DNA of 64,000 bases from positions 5,267,501-5,331,500 of the forward strand of contig NZ_CP048882.1 of NCBI RefSeq assembly GCF_015910445.1, given 5' to 3'. Under the pieces are notes generated by a model, which saw only the letters and a list, made by a program, of their open reading frames with translations, made no database searches and had not been told where the DNA came from. Position numbers and translations under genes: made by a program. This DNA is from Streptomyces bathyalis. GTDB lineage: Bacteria; Actinomycetota; Actinomycetes; Streptomycetales; Streptomycetaceae. Positions 34,406-42,990 of this stretch are shown here, piece by piece; the first letter of the stretch is position 1; each line of letters begins with the position of its first letter.

Positions 34406-35110
34406 ATGAGCACGCGTCCTCTGCACGCCCTGTCCTTACGGGTCGCGGTGACCGCCGCCACGGCCGCCGCCGCGCTCCTGCTCGCCGGCTCGGCGAGCGC
34501 GAACGCCACCGTCACCGGCCTCTCGGGTGCACCCGCGAAGGCCGGTGACGCGGCGGCCGGGTCGACCACCGTCACGCCCGCCGGCGACGAGTACGCTGCC
34601 GGACTTTCCGGCGGCGCCTCGTTCACCGCCGGCTCGGTGACGGTGACCTGCACCGTCTCCGAGGCCTCGGGCAAGATCCCGGCCGCCCCGGACAACCACA
34701 ACGACGCGGGGCCGGTCACGTCGGCCGTGAACGCGCCGACGTACGACTCCTGCACGGCGAGCCTGCCCGGCGTCGAGGCGTCCGTGACGACCAGCGGCGA
34801 CTGGACCGTGTCGATGCAGCACGGGGACCCCAGCACCACTGGACTCACCATGCCCACGGGCGGGTTCGTGCTGAAGACGAGTGGCCTGGCCGAATGCACC
34901 GTGACCGCCGCACCGGACGGCGCGGCCACCGCCACCGGCAACTGGAGCAACGGATCACCGTCGACGCTCACGTTCGACGCGGCCGAGGTCCCCGTGAAGG
35001 TCGAGGGCGGCTTCGGCTGCCCGACCAGCGCCACCACTTCCGAGTTCAGCGCCGTCTACGAGATCACCGATACGACGGACACCGGCGCGGACGTGGCCGT
35101 GAACTCCTGA
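34406..35110 (+). CDS. Secreted protein of unknown function next to DUF6230/DUF6114
   Basis: A 234-residue protein with a Sec-type signal (VAVTAATAAAALLLAGSASA, cleavage near ANA). The mature part is acidic and Ser/Thr/Gly rich, with six cysteines that could form disulfides outside the cell. Its beta-strand-like alternation resembles other small secreted streptomycete proteins. I do not recognise a named domain. AAGGAG lies 6 bp before ATG 34406; ATG 34403 is the alternative. It is 84 bp after the DUF6114 gene on the same strand and is probably part of the same envelope-related unit. Confidence 0.7.
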   Translation: MSTRPLHALSLRVAVTAATAAAALLLAGSASANATVTGLSGAPAKAGDAAAGSTTVTPAGDEYAAGLSGGASFTAGSVTVTCTVSEASGKIPAAPDNHNDAGPVTSAVNAPTYDSCTASLPGVEASVTTSGDWTVSMQHGDPSTTGLTMPTGGFVLKTSGLAECTVTAAPDGAATATGNWSNGSPSTLTFDAAEVPVKVEGGFGCPTSATTSEFSAVYEITDTTDTGADVAVNS

Positions 35111-35263
35111 CCACGCTCCAGCGGCCCGGTCCCTCCCCCTGACCCCCCGCTTCGACGGGAGCCGCAGGGGTGGCCCCCAAGCCGGTGCCGCCGCGTGGAC
35201 GACGGCCGTCCGTTCTCTGGCCCTCCCTCGCTCCCATGCCCGGGGCGACGGGGGGCCAGAGTG

Positions 35264-36238
35264 CTACCGGTCCTCCTCGTCCTCGCCTTCCTCGTACTCC
35301 GAGTCCTCGTCCCGCGCCTCCTCGCCCCGGGCCTCCTCGTCCTCGTCCCCCTCCTCGTTCTCCTCCGGCTCTTCGTGCTCCGCTTCTTCCTCGTTCCCCT
35401 CGCCCTGGTCCGCTTCTTCGGCGGCGAGCGCGTCATCGTGGCTGCGCACGACTTCGCCCTCGCGGATCTCACCGCGCCAGCCCTCCGGCACCTCCTGGAC
35501 GCCCAGCGTCACGTAGCGCTGGAAGTGCTTCAGGTCCAGACGCAGCCTGCGGCCCTGCGCACGCCACAGGTTTCCCGTCTTCTCCAGGAATCCGCCGGGG
35601 GTGTATTCGATGACGACCACGACCCGCGTGAGGCTGGGCGCGAGTTCGTGGAAGGAGACGGCGCCGTGCGTCTTCGTCTCGCCCTTGGTCTCCCAGACGA
35701 TGCGCTCGTCGGGCACCTGCTCCAGCACCGTGGCCTGCCAACTCCGTTTGGAGGGCCCGACCTTGAGCGTCCAGTCGGACACCTCTTCGTCCTCTTCCGA
35801 GCGCGAGGCCTCGACCACGCCCTTCATGAAGCCGCTGAACTCCTCGAACTCGGTCCAGTGGTCGTACACCCGCCGCAACGGCAGTCCCACGTCGAGCACT
35901 TCGACGATGTTCGTGACCTTCTTCTCCCCGGCCTTGCCGCCGCCCGAGAAGAGTTCCTGGACCTTGCCGACGGTCTTGTCCTTCACCGTCTTGGCCATCT
36001 GACCGCCGAGCGCCTTGGCCGGTGACTCGCCCTTGAGCATCTTGCCGACCGGCTCCGCGAGTTTGCCTCCGTCCCCTCCCGAGACGGCCTTCTCGGCGAA
36101 TTCGCCCGTCTTCTTCCCGGCCGTGCTGACGAGGTTGTTGGCCTTCGCCATCAGGTACTTGGTGAGTTCCTCGCGCACCCTGTCGAGGGCGGAACCGTCG
36201 GGCTGCGCGTCGCTGTCCTTCTTGTCTTTCACCGGCAT
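35264..36238 (-). CDS. SRPBCC-domain protein with polyacidic tail (GvpZ-like)
   Basis: A 324-residue protein in three parts. Residues 1-105 are a Lys/Gly-rich helical leader. Residues about 110-250 are a polyketide-cyclase/START-type SRPBCC domain (IVEVLDVGLPLRRVYDHWTE; FSGFMKGVVEASRSEED; VVVVIEYTPGGFLEKTGNLW). The last about 60 residues are almost entirely Glu and Asp. Similar SRPBCC proteins are encoded in streptomycete gas-vesicle clusters (gvpZ), but no gvpA, F, G, J, L or K gene is visible here. It lies 6 bp after a second gas-vesicle-type gene, so the two form an operon. Confidence 0.7.
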   Translation of the reverse strand: MPVKDKKDSDAQPDGSALDRVREELTKYLMAKANNLVSTAGKKTGEFAEKAVSGGDGGKLAEPVGKMLKGESPAKALGGQMAKTVKDKTVGKVQELFSGGGKAGEKKVTNIVEVLDVGLPLRRVYDHWTEFEEFSGFMKGVVEASRSEEDEEVSDWTLKVGPSKRSWQATVLEQVPDERIVWETKGETKTHGAVSFHELAPSLTRVVVVIEYTPGGFLEKTGNLWRAQGRRLRLDLKHFQRYVTLGVQEVPEGWRGEIREGEVVRSHDDALAAEEADQGEGNEEEAEHEEPEENEEGDEDEEARGEEARDEDSEYEEGEDEEDR

Positions 36239-36244
36239 GGGCTT

Positions 36245-36847
36245 CTACCTCCGGCGTCGGGACGGTTCGGCAGCATTCCGCGCGGACTTCTTGGCCGCCT
36301 TCCTGGGAGGCGCCTTCTTCGCGGCCTTCTTCGCCGGCGCCTGCGGCCCCTCGGATTCGCGACGCGCCCTGCGGGGCCTCGTGCGTCCCTCTGACGTGCG
36401 CGTTCCCCGGCGCTGGCGGCCCGCTTCTCCGCGTCTCTCCTCCGCGCCCGGCTTCTGCTCGTCCTCTTCTTCCTGCTCTTCCTGGTCCTGCGGCCCCTGC
36501 GGCCCCTCCGCTTCCTCCACGGCGGCCTCCAGCACCTGGTTCAGCGACTTCGTCCGGTCGGCGAGTGCGTCGGCGAGGCTGCCCAGCCGCTGGTCGGCCA
36601 TCGTCCTCAGCGCCTCACGTCCGACCGTCAGCACCTCACCGCGCAACTGCTCGGCGAGCTGGGAGAGCTGACCCGAGTCGCCGAGTTTCTCGGCACCCGC
36701 CGCGAGGAGGTCCTGCGGTTTGGCCTTGAGCTTCTTGGTCGCCAGATACGCGGCGACGGCCATCGCGAGCTTCGCCTTGCGGCCACGCCCGAGGACGTAG
36801 CCGGCCGCGAGGCCCGTTGCCAGGGCAGCTTTCGTGCTCTCACTCAT
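36245..36847 (-). CDS. GvpY/GvpT-like protein with basic tail
   Basis: A 200-residue protein. The N-terminus (KAALATGLAAGYVLGRGRKA followed by KLAMAVAAYLATKK) matches a small family encoded in streptomycete gas-vesicle clusters and sometimes mis-annotated as DNA primase. A helical middle (QLAEQLRGEVLTVGREALRT) precedes a Glu/Gln-rich stretch and then a strongly basic Lys/Arg/Ala tail that looks histone-like (APAKKAAKKAPPRKAAKKSA). The start is placed at ATG 36847. A longer reading to 36973 is not supported. It is the first gene of a two-gene leftward operon with the SRPBCC protein. Confidence 0.65.
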   Translation of the reverse strand: MSESTKAALATGLAAGYVLGRGRKAKLAMAVAAYLATKKLKAKPQDLLAAGAEKLGDSGQLSQLAEQLRGEVLTVGREALRTMADQRLGSLADALADRTKSLNQVLEAAVEEAEGPQGPQDQEEQEEEDEQKPGAEERRGEAGRQRRGTRTSEGRTRPRRARRESEGPQAPAKKAAKKAPPRKAAKKSARNAAEPSRRRR

Positions 36848-37040
36848 GCGCACCCATCCCGTCGTGCCGTGAGCGCCGTACGGGGTTGTACGGTCGCTCC
36901 AGGCCGGTGACCTGCGGCAAACGTCCTGTCTCCATGAAGGCACAGAAGCCTCGCGGGCGCTCGGCCGGTTCACCTGTGCGGGTGCGGGCGCAGCAGGAGG
37001 GGGGTGGCAGGGAGCCTGACAGGTGCCCCGTTCAGACGTG

Positions 37041-37075
37041 AGGGGTTCCCGTCAGCGGCGCTGACGGGAACCCCT
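37041..37075. terminator. Long perfect stem-loop after the ABC-2 permease gene
   Basis: AGGGGTTCCCGTCAGC (37041-37056), loop GGC, GCTGACGGGAACCCCT (37060-37075): a perfect 16-bp stem. It lies 28 bp past the stop of the leftward permease gene and separates that operon from the GvpY-like gene, also leftward. Confidence 0.85.
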
Positions 37076-37102
37076 CATCGGGCCTTGGCCGGTCCGGCCG
37101 TG

Positions 37103-37840
37103 CTACGGCCTACGGGACATCACCCGGAAGGTGACCATGAATCCGAGGAGCGACCAGATCGCGAGCGCTCCGAACGGGAGGAGTGAGACGCCCTCGGGCG
37201 GCGTGCTCAACGTGTCGCGGACACTCTCGGCCATGTACTGGAACGGAAGCACGTTGTGCAGAGACGCAAACCAGTCCGGAAGCCGGGAAGCCGGGAATGT
37301 GATCGGCGAGAACATCAGTGCCACGAACACGACCAGCTGCGACATCATGCGGGCCGCAGGCGGCGCCATTCCATATCCGATGCCGTAACCGATACCGATG
37401 GCGGCGAATGCGGTCAGGAGAATTGCCGGAATGACAAGGGGACTGATCCGAAGGGTCAGATCGAATCGCAGAGCCGCAACGACAAGGGCGGCGAACATTC
37501 CGGGCAACGCGGTGATCAGAGCAACCGTGGCGTCCGAGGCGAGAAGAGCGCTGCGAGGCACGGGCAGCGACCGGTTGAAGTCGAAAATCCCTTCCTGCTT
37601 CGCGGACGCGGCTTCCTGCGGCCCGATCACCATTCCGACCGTGATGAGCCCCAGTACCGGGGCACCGGTCGCCAGATAGAGCGCCGTCGCATCATTCATC
37701 TCGGGAACGAGGTATGCGAATCCGACGATGATGCCCACCGCCAGGCAGGTCTGGACGACGAGGTTCAGGGGCAGGGTCGCGCGGCTGCGCAACCCGGTCC
37801 AGGAAAGAAGCAAGCCGTAACTACGCAGCCAGTGGTTCAC
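37103..37840 (-). CDS. ABC-2 type transporter permease
   Basis: A 245-residue membrane protein with six hydrophobic segments (including LVVQTCLAVGIIVGFAYLV, AILLTAFAAIGIGYGIGYGM and the final ALAIWSLLGFMVTFRVM). The motif FSPITFPASRLPDWFASLHN followed by VLPFQYMAESVRD is typical of ABC-2 exporters of drugs or lipids. Its start overlaps the ATPase gene by 20 bp. The wobble-position GC content here is a little lower than in neighbouring genes. The substrate is unknown. Confidence 0.88.
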   Translation of the reverse strand: MNHWLRSYGLLLSWTGLRSRATLPLNLVVQTCLAVGIIVGFAYLVPEMNDATALYLATGAPVLGLITVGMVIGPQEAASAKQEGIFDFNRSLPVPRSALLASDATVALITALPGMFAALVVAALRFDLTLRISPLVIPAILLTAFAAIGIGYGIGYGMAPPAARMMSQLVVFVALMFSPITFPASRLPDWFASLHNVLPFQYMAESVRDTLSTPPEGVSLLPFGALAIWSLLGFMVTFRVMSRRP

Positions 37841-38786
37841 CCTGCTCCCCCTTCACCTTGTCGTCGCCCTCGCCGCCGGCGAGCTCCAGGTACACGTCCT
37901 CCAGGCCGACCGGGAGAAGCGCGAACTCGTCGATGGTCTGCGACTCACGCAGCTGCTGTGCCCAGGCGAGCGCGTCGGAGGCCACGCCCGAGTCGAGGGG
38001 AATCACCAGCCGCCGGGAGCTGCGCACCGCGGGGCCCGCGGTGCGGATGTGGTCGGGGACGGGCGGGAGAGTGTCCACGCTCTCCGCCGTCAGCTCCAGC
38101 CGGAGCTCGCCGACCGCGCGGGAGCGCAGCTGGGGCGCCGTACCCTCCGCGATCACCTTGCCGGAGTCCAGCACCACGATGCGGTCCACGCTGCGCTCGG
38201 CCTCGACCACGTTGTGGGTGACGAGGAGTACCGCGCAGCCCTTGTTGGCGAGTTCGCGGATCTGCTCCCACAGCAGCCTGCGGCGCACGGGGTCGACGTC
38301 GTTGGTGGGTTCGTCCAGCATGACGACCCGCCCCGGCGCTGCCGCGGCCATACCGAACCCCGTAAGTCTCCGGACACCTCCGGAAAGCCGTTCCCCCATG
38401 GTGTCGGCCCACTCGCCGAGGTCCAGCGCGTCGATCAGTTCGCTGGTGCGGGCAATGGCGTCGCGCTTGTTCAAACCGCGGATGCGCGCCATCGACCGGA
38501 TGGCCTGGCGGGGAGTCACACCGGACAGAGGCGCATGGGCCTGGGGCATGACGGCGACCATTCGGCGAACCTTGGCGGGTTCGGCGACCGGGTCGCATCC
38601 GTCGACGCGAATCGTTCCGGACGTCGGTACGACGAGTCCGGCGACCTGGTTGACGAGGGTGGTCTTGCCGGCGCCGTTGTGGCCCAGCAGGCCGACCACC
38701 TCTCCTGCCTCGACGCGTAAGTCAATGCCGTCATTTGCGCGCGTGCCACGCTTGTAGCACTTCACAAGATCTTCGATGAGTAGCAA
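37821..38786 (-). CDS. ABC exporter ATP-binding protein
   Basis: A 321-residue ATPase of the DrrA/CcmA type. Walker A is GLLGHNGAGKTTLVNQVAG, the signature is ERLSGGVRRL, and Walker B is GRVVMLDEPTNDVDP with a VLLVTHNVVEAERSV switch. A C-terminal extension (about 215-321) is typical of exporter ATPases working with a separate ABC-2 permease. The start codon is TTG 38786 (residues LLIEDLVKCYKRG), chosen for family fit, though the ribosome site (GGCGGA) is weak. The 400-bp gap upstream is relatively AT-rich and contains no recognisable gene; it probably holds the promoter. Confidence 0.9.
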   Translation of the reverse strand: MLLIEDLVKCYKRGTRANDGIDLRVEAGEVVGLLGHNGAGKTTLVNQVAGLVVPTSGTIRVDGCDPVAEPAKVRRMVAVMPQAHAPLSGVTPRQAIRSMARIRGLNKRDAIARTSELIDALDLGEWADTMGERLSGGVRRLTGFGMAAAAPGRVVMLDEPTNDVDPVRRRLLWEQIRELANKGCAVLLVTHNVVEAERSVDRIVVLDSGKVIAEGTAPQLRSRAVGELRLELTAESVDTLPPVPDHIRTAGPAVRSSRRLVIPLDSGVASDALAWAQQLRESQTIDEFALLPVGLEDVYLELAGGEGDDKVKGEQGEPLAA

Positions 38787-39187
38787 ATTTCCGCCCGTTG
38801 AATTGGGATTCGGTTTGGGGATGTTCTGTGCCCTGACCGTGAGGGTTCAGTGCGCCGACAGTTTTCCGAGCACCCGGACGTATGTCAATATGGACTCCGG
38901 ACGATGGATCTTTCCTCGTCAAACTGCATATAGAACATCAGACCGCCGGCAACCATCGAGTAATTCGCGCAAGTTGTGGGCGTCTGGTGTCGTGTGTCCA
39001 CAGAGTCCGAATTGTTGATGTTTTCCTGGTGAAACTATCGGCGTGAGCAGGGACGAAGTCGTGCTGTCGGGGCGGGAGCGGCGCCGCAGCCGCCCCGGTC
39101 TTCCGGCCCGCAGCGCGTGCCGGCTCCGGACGGGGTGGACGGTGGCCTTGCCACCGCGCCCCGGGGAGCCGGCCACGGCGGCATCGG
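38787..39187. other. Non-coding gap with reduced GC
   Basis: No supported gene. The stretch is noticeably richer in A and T than its surroundings. It contains the promoter side of the leftward ABC exporter operon and the 3' flank of the subtilisin-like gene. No clear hairpin or repeat was found. Confidence 0.5.
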
Positions 39188-40375
39188 TCAGCGCTTCACC
39201 TGGAGCAGCTTGTTGGGTGTGGCGCTGTTCGGAACACCGGTGAGTACTCCGACAGCCGCCGCACGGTCGAGCGCCTTGCCCACCTCACCCGGGGTCGCCC
39301 TCGGGTGCCGGCCGAGATGGAGCGCGGCCGCACCGGAGGCATGCGCTCCCGAGGCCGTGGTGCCGGAGATGGTCTGAGTTCCTCCGCCCGGCGAGTCGGT
39401 CGTGATGTCCACGCCGGGGGCGTAGATGTCCATGCCCTGCCCGTGATTGCTGAACGGGGCGACCTTGTCGCCGCAGTCCGAGGAGCCCACGGTGATGCCC
39501 TCCGCCACCCGCGCCGGGGAGGAGTCGGCGACATCGGCCGAGTCGGCACCCGCCTCCAGCGAGTAAGTGACCCCGGAAGCAATGGAGTTGCGGACCGCAT
39601 CGTCGAGCACGTCACTTGCGGGGACGCCGATGACGACATTCGCCACCGAGGGTCCCGAGGCGTGCTTGGTGATCCAGTCGATGCCGTCGAGCACACCGGC
39701 GATCGTCCCGCCGGCCTCCGCGTCGAGCACCTTCACCGAGATCATCGTGGCCTTCTTGGCCACGCCGTGCTCGGTGCCGCCGACGATCCCTGCCATGGCG
39801 GTGCCGTTGCCGTTCTCGTCCTTGCCGTCCCCGCCGAAGGCGTCGAAGCCGGGCTTGGCACGCGGCCGCAGGTCGGGGTGGTCGTAGTCGATGCCGGTGT
39901 CGAGCATGTAGACGTCCACGCCGGCACCCGCGCCGGCCGGGTAGCTGTAGGAGTTGTCGAGCGGAAGCGACGGCTGGTCGATCCGGTCCAGCCCGCAGGA
40001 CGGCGGATCCTGCTGCGTCTTCTTGCGCGAAGTGACGCGCTCCACCTTGGTGTTCTGCTCCACCAGCCGTACGGACGGGTCGGCCGCCATCCGCTTCGCC
40101 TGCTCCTCCCCGGCACGGACCAGCACCCCGTTCACCGCGCTGTCGTATCTCTCCAGCACCCGCACGCCGTACTCGCCGGCGACGTCGGGCCGCTTGCCCT
40201 TCTCGAACATCACCAGGTAACTGCCGTCAACCGCCTTGGCGCTCCCGGCATTTGCGACCGTCCCGATGTCCTCGGCGTGTCCGGGGGTGGCCGTCACGGC
40301 AATGGTCAGAACAGCACCCACGGCCAGAGCGGTGACGAGGTTCTTACGGCGAACAACTGACGGAACGGCTCGCAT
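39188..40375 (-). CDS. Subtilisin-like (S8) protein with substituted catalytic residues
   Basis: A 395-residue exported protein with a full S8 layout: signal peptide (VTALAVGAVLTIAVTATPGHA), I9-type propeptide (about residues 45-115: GSYLVMFEKGKRPDVAGEYG) and subtilisin domain (about 120-395). The catalytic Asp is kept (Asp159, YMLDTGIDYDHPDL). The His position is Asn190 (NGNGTAMAGIVGG instead of NGHGTHVAG). The oxyanion Asn is Ala277 (EAGADSA instead of AAGNDN). The nucleophile Ser is Thr340 (SGTTASGAHASGAAAL instead of SGTSMATPHVAG). Spacing between these sites is normal and the frame is intact, so this looks like an inactive homolog kept for another role. Start ATG 40375 behind GGGAGAG. 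Confidence 0.85.
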   Translation of the reverse strand: MRAVPSVVRRKNLVTALAVGAVLTIAVTATPGHAEDIGTVANAGSAKAVDGSYLVMFEKGKRPDVAGEYGVRVLERYDSAVNGVLVRAGEEQAKRMAADPSVRLVEQNTKVERVTSRKKTQQDPPSCGLDRIDQPSLPLDNSYSYPAGAGAGVDVYMLDTGIDYDHPDLRPRAKPGFDAFGGDGKDENGNGTAMAGIVGGTEHGVAKKATMISVKVLDAEAGGTIAGVLDGIDWITKHASGPSVANVVIGVPASDVLDDAVRNSIASGVTYSLEAGADSADVADSSPARVAEGITVGSSDCGDKVAPFSNHGQGMDIYAPGVDITTDSPGGGTQTISGTTASGAHASGAAALHLGRHPRATPGEVGKALDRAAAVGVLTGVPNSATPNKLLQVKR

Positions 40376-41143
40376 GGTCTCTCCCGCAGTGAAATGTCTG
40401 AGTGTCGGTTACACGGCAGGCGCGACGGACTGCCATGGCAGTACTGGTGGAGCAAGCCCCCGCCCGGGTTCGGCGGCAGGCCCGGACGTGAAGACACAGC
40501 CGGTCCGGCCGGGCCCCGGCCGTGGTCCTCGCCGGAGCCGCCTGGCGCGGTCACCTCATTCGGGCCGCCCCTGACGGGGAAGGAGGCCGTTGAGCCGCGG
40601 CGAGCGGACGGCGCCGCGTCCACGACGGCCGAGGTCCGGCCGAACTCCCCGCGGCCCCGGCCCTGTTCAGGACGGCTCGGTGCGTGCGCAGCCACGCACC
40701 GGTTCCGGTCCACGCCGAGGAACGTGGGCGTGCCATGGCCGCGGATACGCAGAACGGTTCCGGCGGACGCCGCCGGAGGCGGCCGCCCGTCGCACCATGC
40801 GCCGCGAGCGTGACAACGCCCCGCTCATCCGTCCTCTCGGACCGGGCGGCCCGCGAACGGCGTACGAATGATGGAAGCAACAGCTCGGCAGGCGAACGCA
40901 GATCGCCAGGAACAGACCGCCGTGCCAGTCCATCACGCATGACACGGCATCATGTCGCTTCGATCTGACGCTACGTGAGACAAACCCGAAATCGACCTGA
41001 GGACGTGGCAATTGTCATCACTTTGCGGAGGGCCGCGGGAGACGCGGAACCCGGCGTCGGACGTCCGGGCTCGTGCCGCGGTTCGGAATTCACGCAGCTC
41101 AGGACCGTCTTGCCCCGAGAGGACACCACTGCCCGCCGTCGTG
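40376..41143. other. Long gap without a supported gene
   Basis: The 0.8-kb stretch upstream of both the leftward subtilisin-like gene and the rightward M23 gene has only short open frames with no family likeness or convincing start. It probably contains the promoters of both units. No repeat or element boundary was recognised. Confidence 0.5.
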
Positions 41144-41164
41144 GCGCTCACCTAAGGTGAGCGC
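41144..41164. promoter_or_regulatory. Perfect palindrome upstream of the M23 gene
   Basis: GCGCTCACC, TAA, GGTGAGCGC: a perfect 9-bp dyad with a 3-bp centre, 87 bp upstream of the M23 gene start. Its size and symmetry suit a dimeric repressor. No matching copy was found before the paralogous phosphoesterase gene. Confidence 0.45.
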
Positions 41165-41250
41165 ATGGTCGGAGAAGAGTTACCTTCAGCGCTCGGTGTG
41201 CTCGGCATGCGAGAACTGTCCGGTGCCCACAGGAACGGGGGAGCTCAGGC

Positions 41251-42594
41251 ATGGCCCTCTTGCTTCTGAACGACGTCCTGCTCCTGTGCGTACTCGCCGC
41301 CCTCCACTGGTACTTGTGGAAACGCCTGGTGAAGGACGTCTCCCGCCAGGGCGGACCGTGGCGACGTGCCGGCACGGTGCTGGTGTTCCTTTTCGTGGCG
41401 ATCAGCGTCGGCATACTGACCGCCGGACCTGACGTCGCGCTCTTCCAGACCCTCCGCGTCTTCGCCTGGGCGGACCTGTGGGCGGCCCTGCTGGGGTATC
41501 TCACCCTCGCCCTGCTCCTGGGCGAGGTCGTCCGGCCACTGCTGCGCCGGTGGTTCGCCCGCCGAGCCGCCCGAACGCCGGAAGGGCCCGGCGAGGAAAC
41601 GGGCCCGGCACGCCAGGACCCGGCGGGTGAGGTCCTGGCCGGCGCCGGACACGGGTCCGGGAGCGAGGCCAACCGGCAGAGCGGGAAGGGCGGCGGCGCG
41701 GACGGGCCCACCTCTCCCGGACCCGAGGGTGAGGGCTCCGGAAACGATGCCCCCGGCGACAACGGGACCGGGGAAGCCGGCCCTCCTCGTCGGCTCTTCG
41801 TCGCCCGGACGGTCGCCGTCGGCGCCACCGCCCTTGCGGGGGTGCTGACTTATGATGAGGCCATGGCCTCAGAGTTACCGTCACAGAGTCCGGGGGACGG
41901 GGGGATCGAGGTCTCTCTGCCCTTCACGGGGCGGTGGCGCGTCGAGAACAGCCCTGCCCGGCGGGTCCCGAGTCACGGAACCGACATGTTCGGCGGGCGC
42001 TACGCCATCGACTTCGTCGGCGTGGACGAGCGCCACCGGACGGCCGGCAGCCGTAGCTGGCGGACCTTCCTCGCCACCGAGCCGCCGGAGCTCTACTTCG
42101 CGTTCGGCCAGCCGGTTCTCGCTCCCAGGAGCGGCACCGTCGTCGCCGTGCACGACGGGGAGATCGATCACGAAGGGCGCCGGTCGCAACTGGCGTTGGT
42201 GCCTTACGCGTTGGGGCAGGCCGGACGGGTGCGTCAGGGCGTGGGCGCCGTCGCGGGCAACCACGTGATCATCTCGATGCCGGAGAGCCGCACCTTCCTG
42301 GCTCTGGCGCACTTCCAGGCCGGCTCCATCCGCGTGTCCGTCGGCGAGAAGGTCGCGGAAGGCCAGCACATCGGTAACTGCGGCAACTCCGGCAACTCGA
42401 CGCAGCCACATGTGCACATGCAGGCCATGGACAGCTCCGACCTTTCCGTCGCCCGAGGCGTGCCGATGCTGTTCCGGCGCTTCCGTGAATGGCCTTCGAG
42501 CCCGGACCACTTCCGCGTCAGGGAGCGGGCGATGCCGGGCGAGCGAGCCGTGGTGGAACCGCTGCCGGTCCCGTCGAAGGCGCCCGGTCACTGA
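41251..42594 (+). CDS. Membrane-anchored M23 (LytM-type) peptidase-domain protein
   Basis: A 447-residue protein. Residues 1-95 hold three membrane segments (LHWYLWKRLVKDVSRQGG between the first two). A Gly/Pro/Glu-rich linker follows (about 100-178). A fourth segment follows the sequence RRLFVARTVAVGATALAG. The C-terminal M23 domain (about 215-435) keeps the zinc motifs: His242 and Asp254 (PSHGTDMFGGRYAIDFVG) and His387/His389 (STQPHVHMQ). It would cut peptidoglycan cross-bridges outside the membrane. Start ATG 41251 behind GGGGGAG. The N-terminal half and the leader DNA are paralogous to the next gene, which carries a phosphoesterase domain instead. Confidence 0.85.
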   Translation: MALLLLNDVLLLCVLAALHWYLWKRLVKDVSRQGGPWRRAGTVLVFLFVAISVGILTAGPDVALFQTLRVFAWADLWAALLGYLTLALLLGEVVRPLLRRWFARRAARTPEGPGEETGPARQDPAGEVLAGAGHGSGSEANRQSGKGGGADGPTSPGPEGEGSGNDAPGDNGTGEAGPPRRLFVARTVAVGATALAGVLTYDEAMASELPSQSPGDGGIEVSLPFTGRWRVENSPARRVPSHGTDMFGGRYAIDFVGVDERHRTAGSRSWRTFLATEPPELYFAFGQPVLAPRSGTVVAVHDGEIDHEGRRSQLALVPYALGQAGRVRQGVGAVAGNHVIISMPESRTFLALAHFQAGSIRVSVGEKVAEGQHIGNCGNSGNSTQPHVHMQAMDSSDLSVARGVPMLFRRFREWPSSPDHFRVRERAMPGERAVVEPLPVPSKAPGH

Positions 42595-42610
42595 CGCCGA
42601 AGGGGCAACC

Positions 42611-42637
42611 AGCCACGGGACCTGCGTGCCCGTGGCT
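42611..42637. terminator. Stem-loop after the M23 gene
   Basis: AGCCACGGG (42611-42619), 9-bp loop, CCCGTGGCT (42629-42637), starting 16 bp after the stop. It separates the M23 gene from its phosphoesterase paralog, so the two are probably separate transcripts. The remaining about 350 bp to the next start has no supported gene. Confidence 0.6.
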
Positions 42638-42990
42638 CCTCCTAACGTGCTGATCGAGGGGACCTCACCGTCCGGATGCGGCGGCACGGCCCGCCCGCCC
42701 GGGCGGCGCGGTCAGAAGTACGGCCATACTTTGGCCATGTCCCGACCCCTCACGGCGCCTCGCCGCCTCTCCTGGTTATCGCCCGCCTCCGGCGTGCGGC
42801 ATTCGACCCTCCCGAGCTCGTTCGCCCGTGACCTCGCCTACGAGCGTGGTCACACGTCCGTCGCCCCCGAACGCACGGCGCACCACTGGCGCCGGACGCA
42901 GGCCGCACGCGCCTCAGTGCCTCCGGGCGCGACCGGCGTCCTCGGAATGCGAAGACTGTGCGGCGGCCGCAGGAACGGGGGAGCGCCGGC

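Noticed and set aside
36848..36973. 42-residue extension of the GvpY-like protein
   Set aside because: Not consistent with the family start. ATG 36847 gives the conserved N-terminus.
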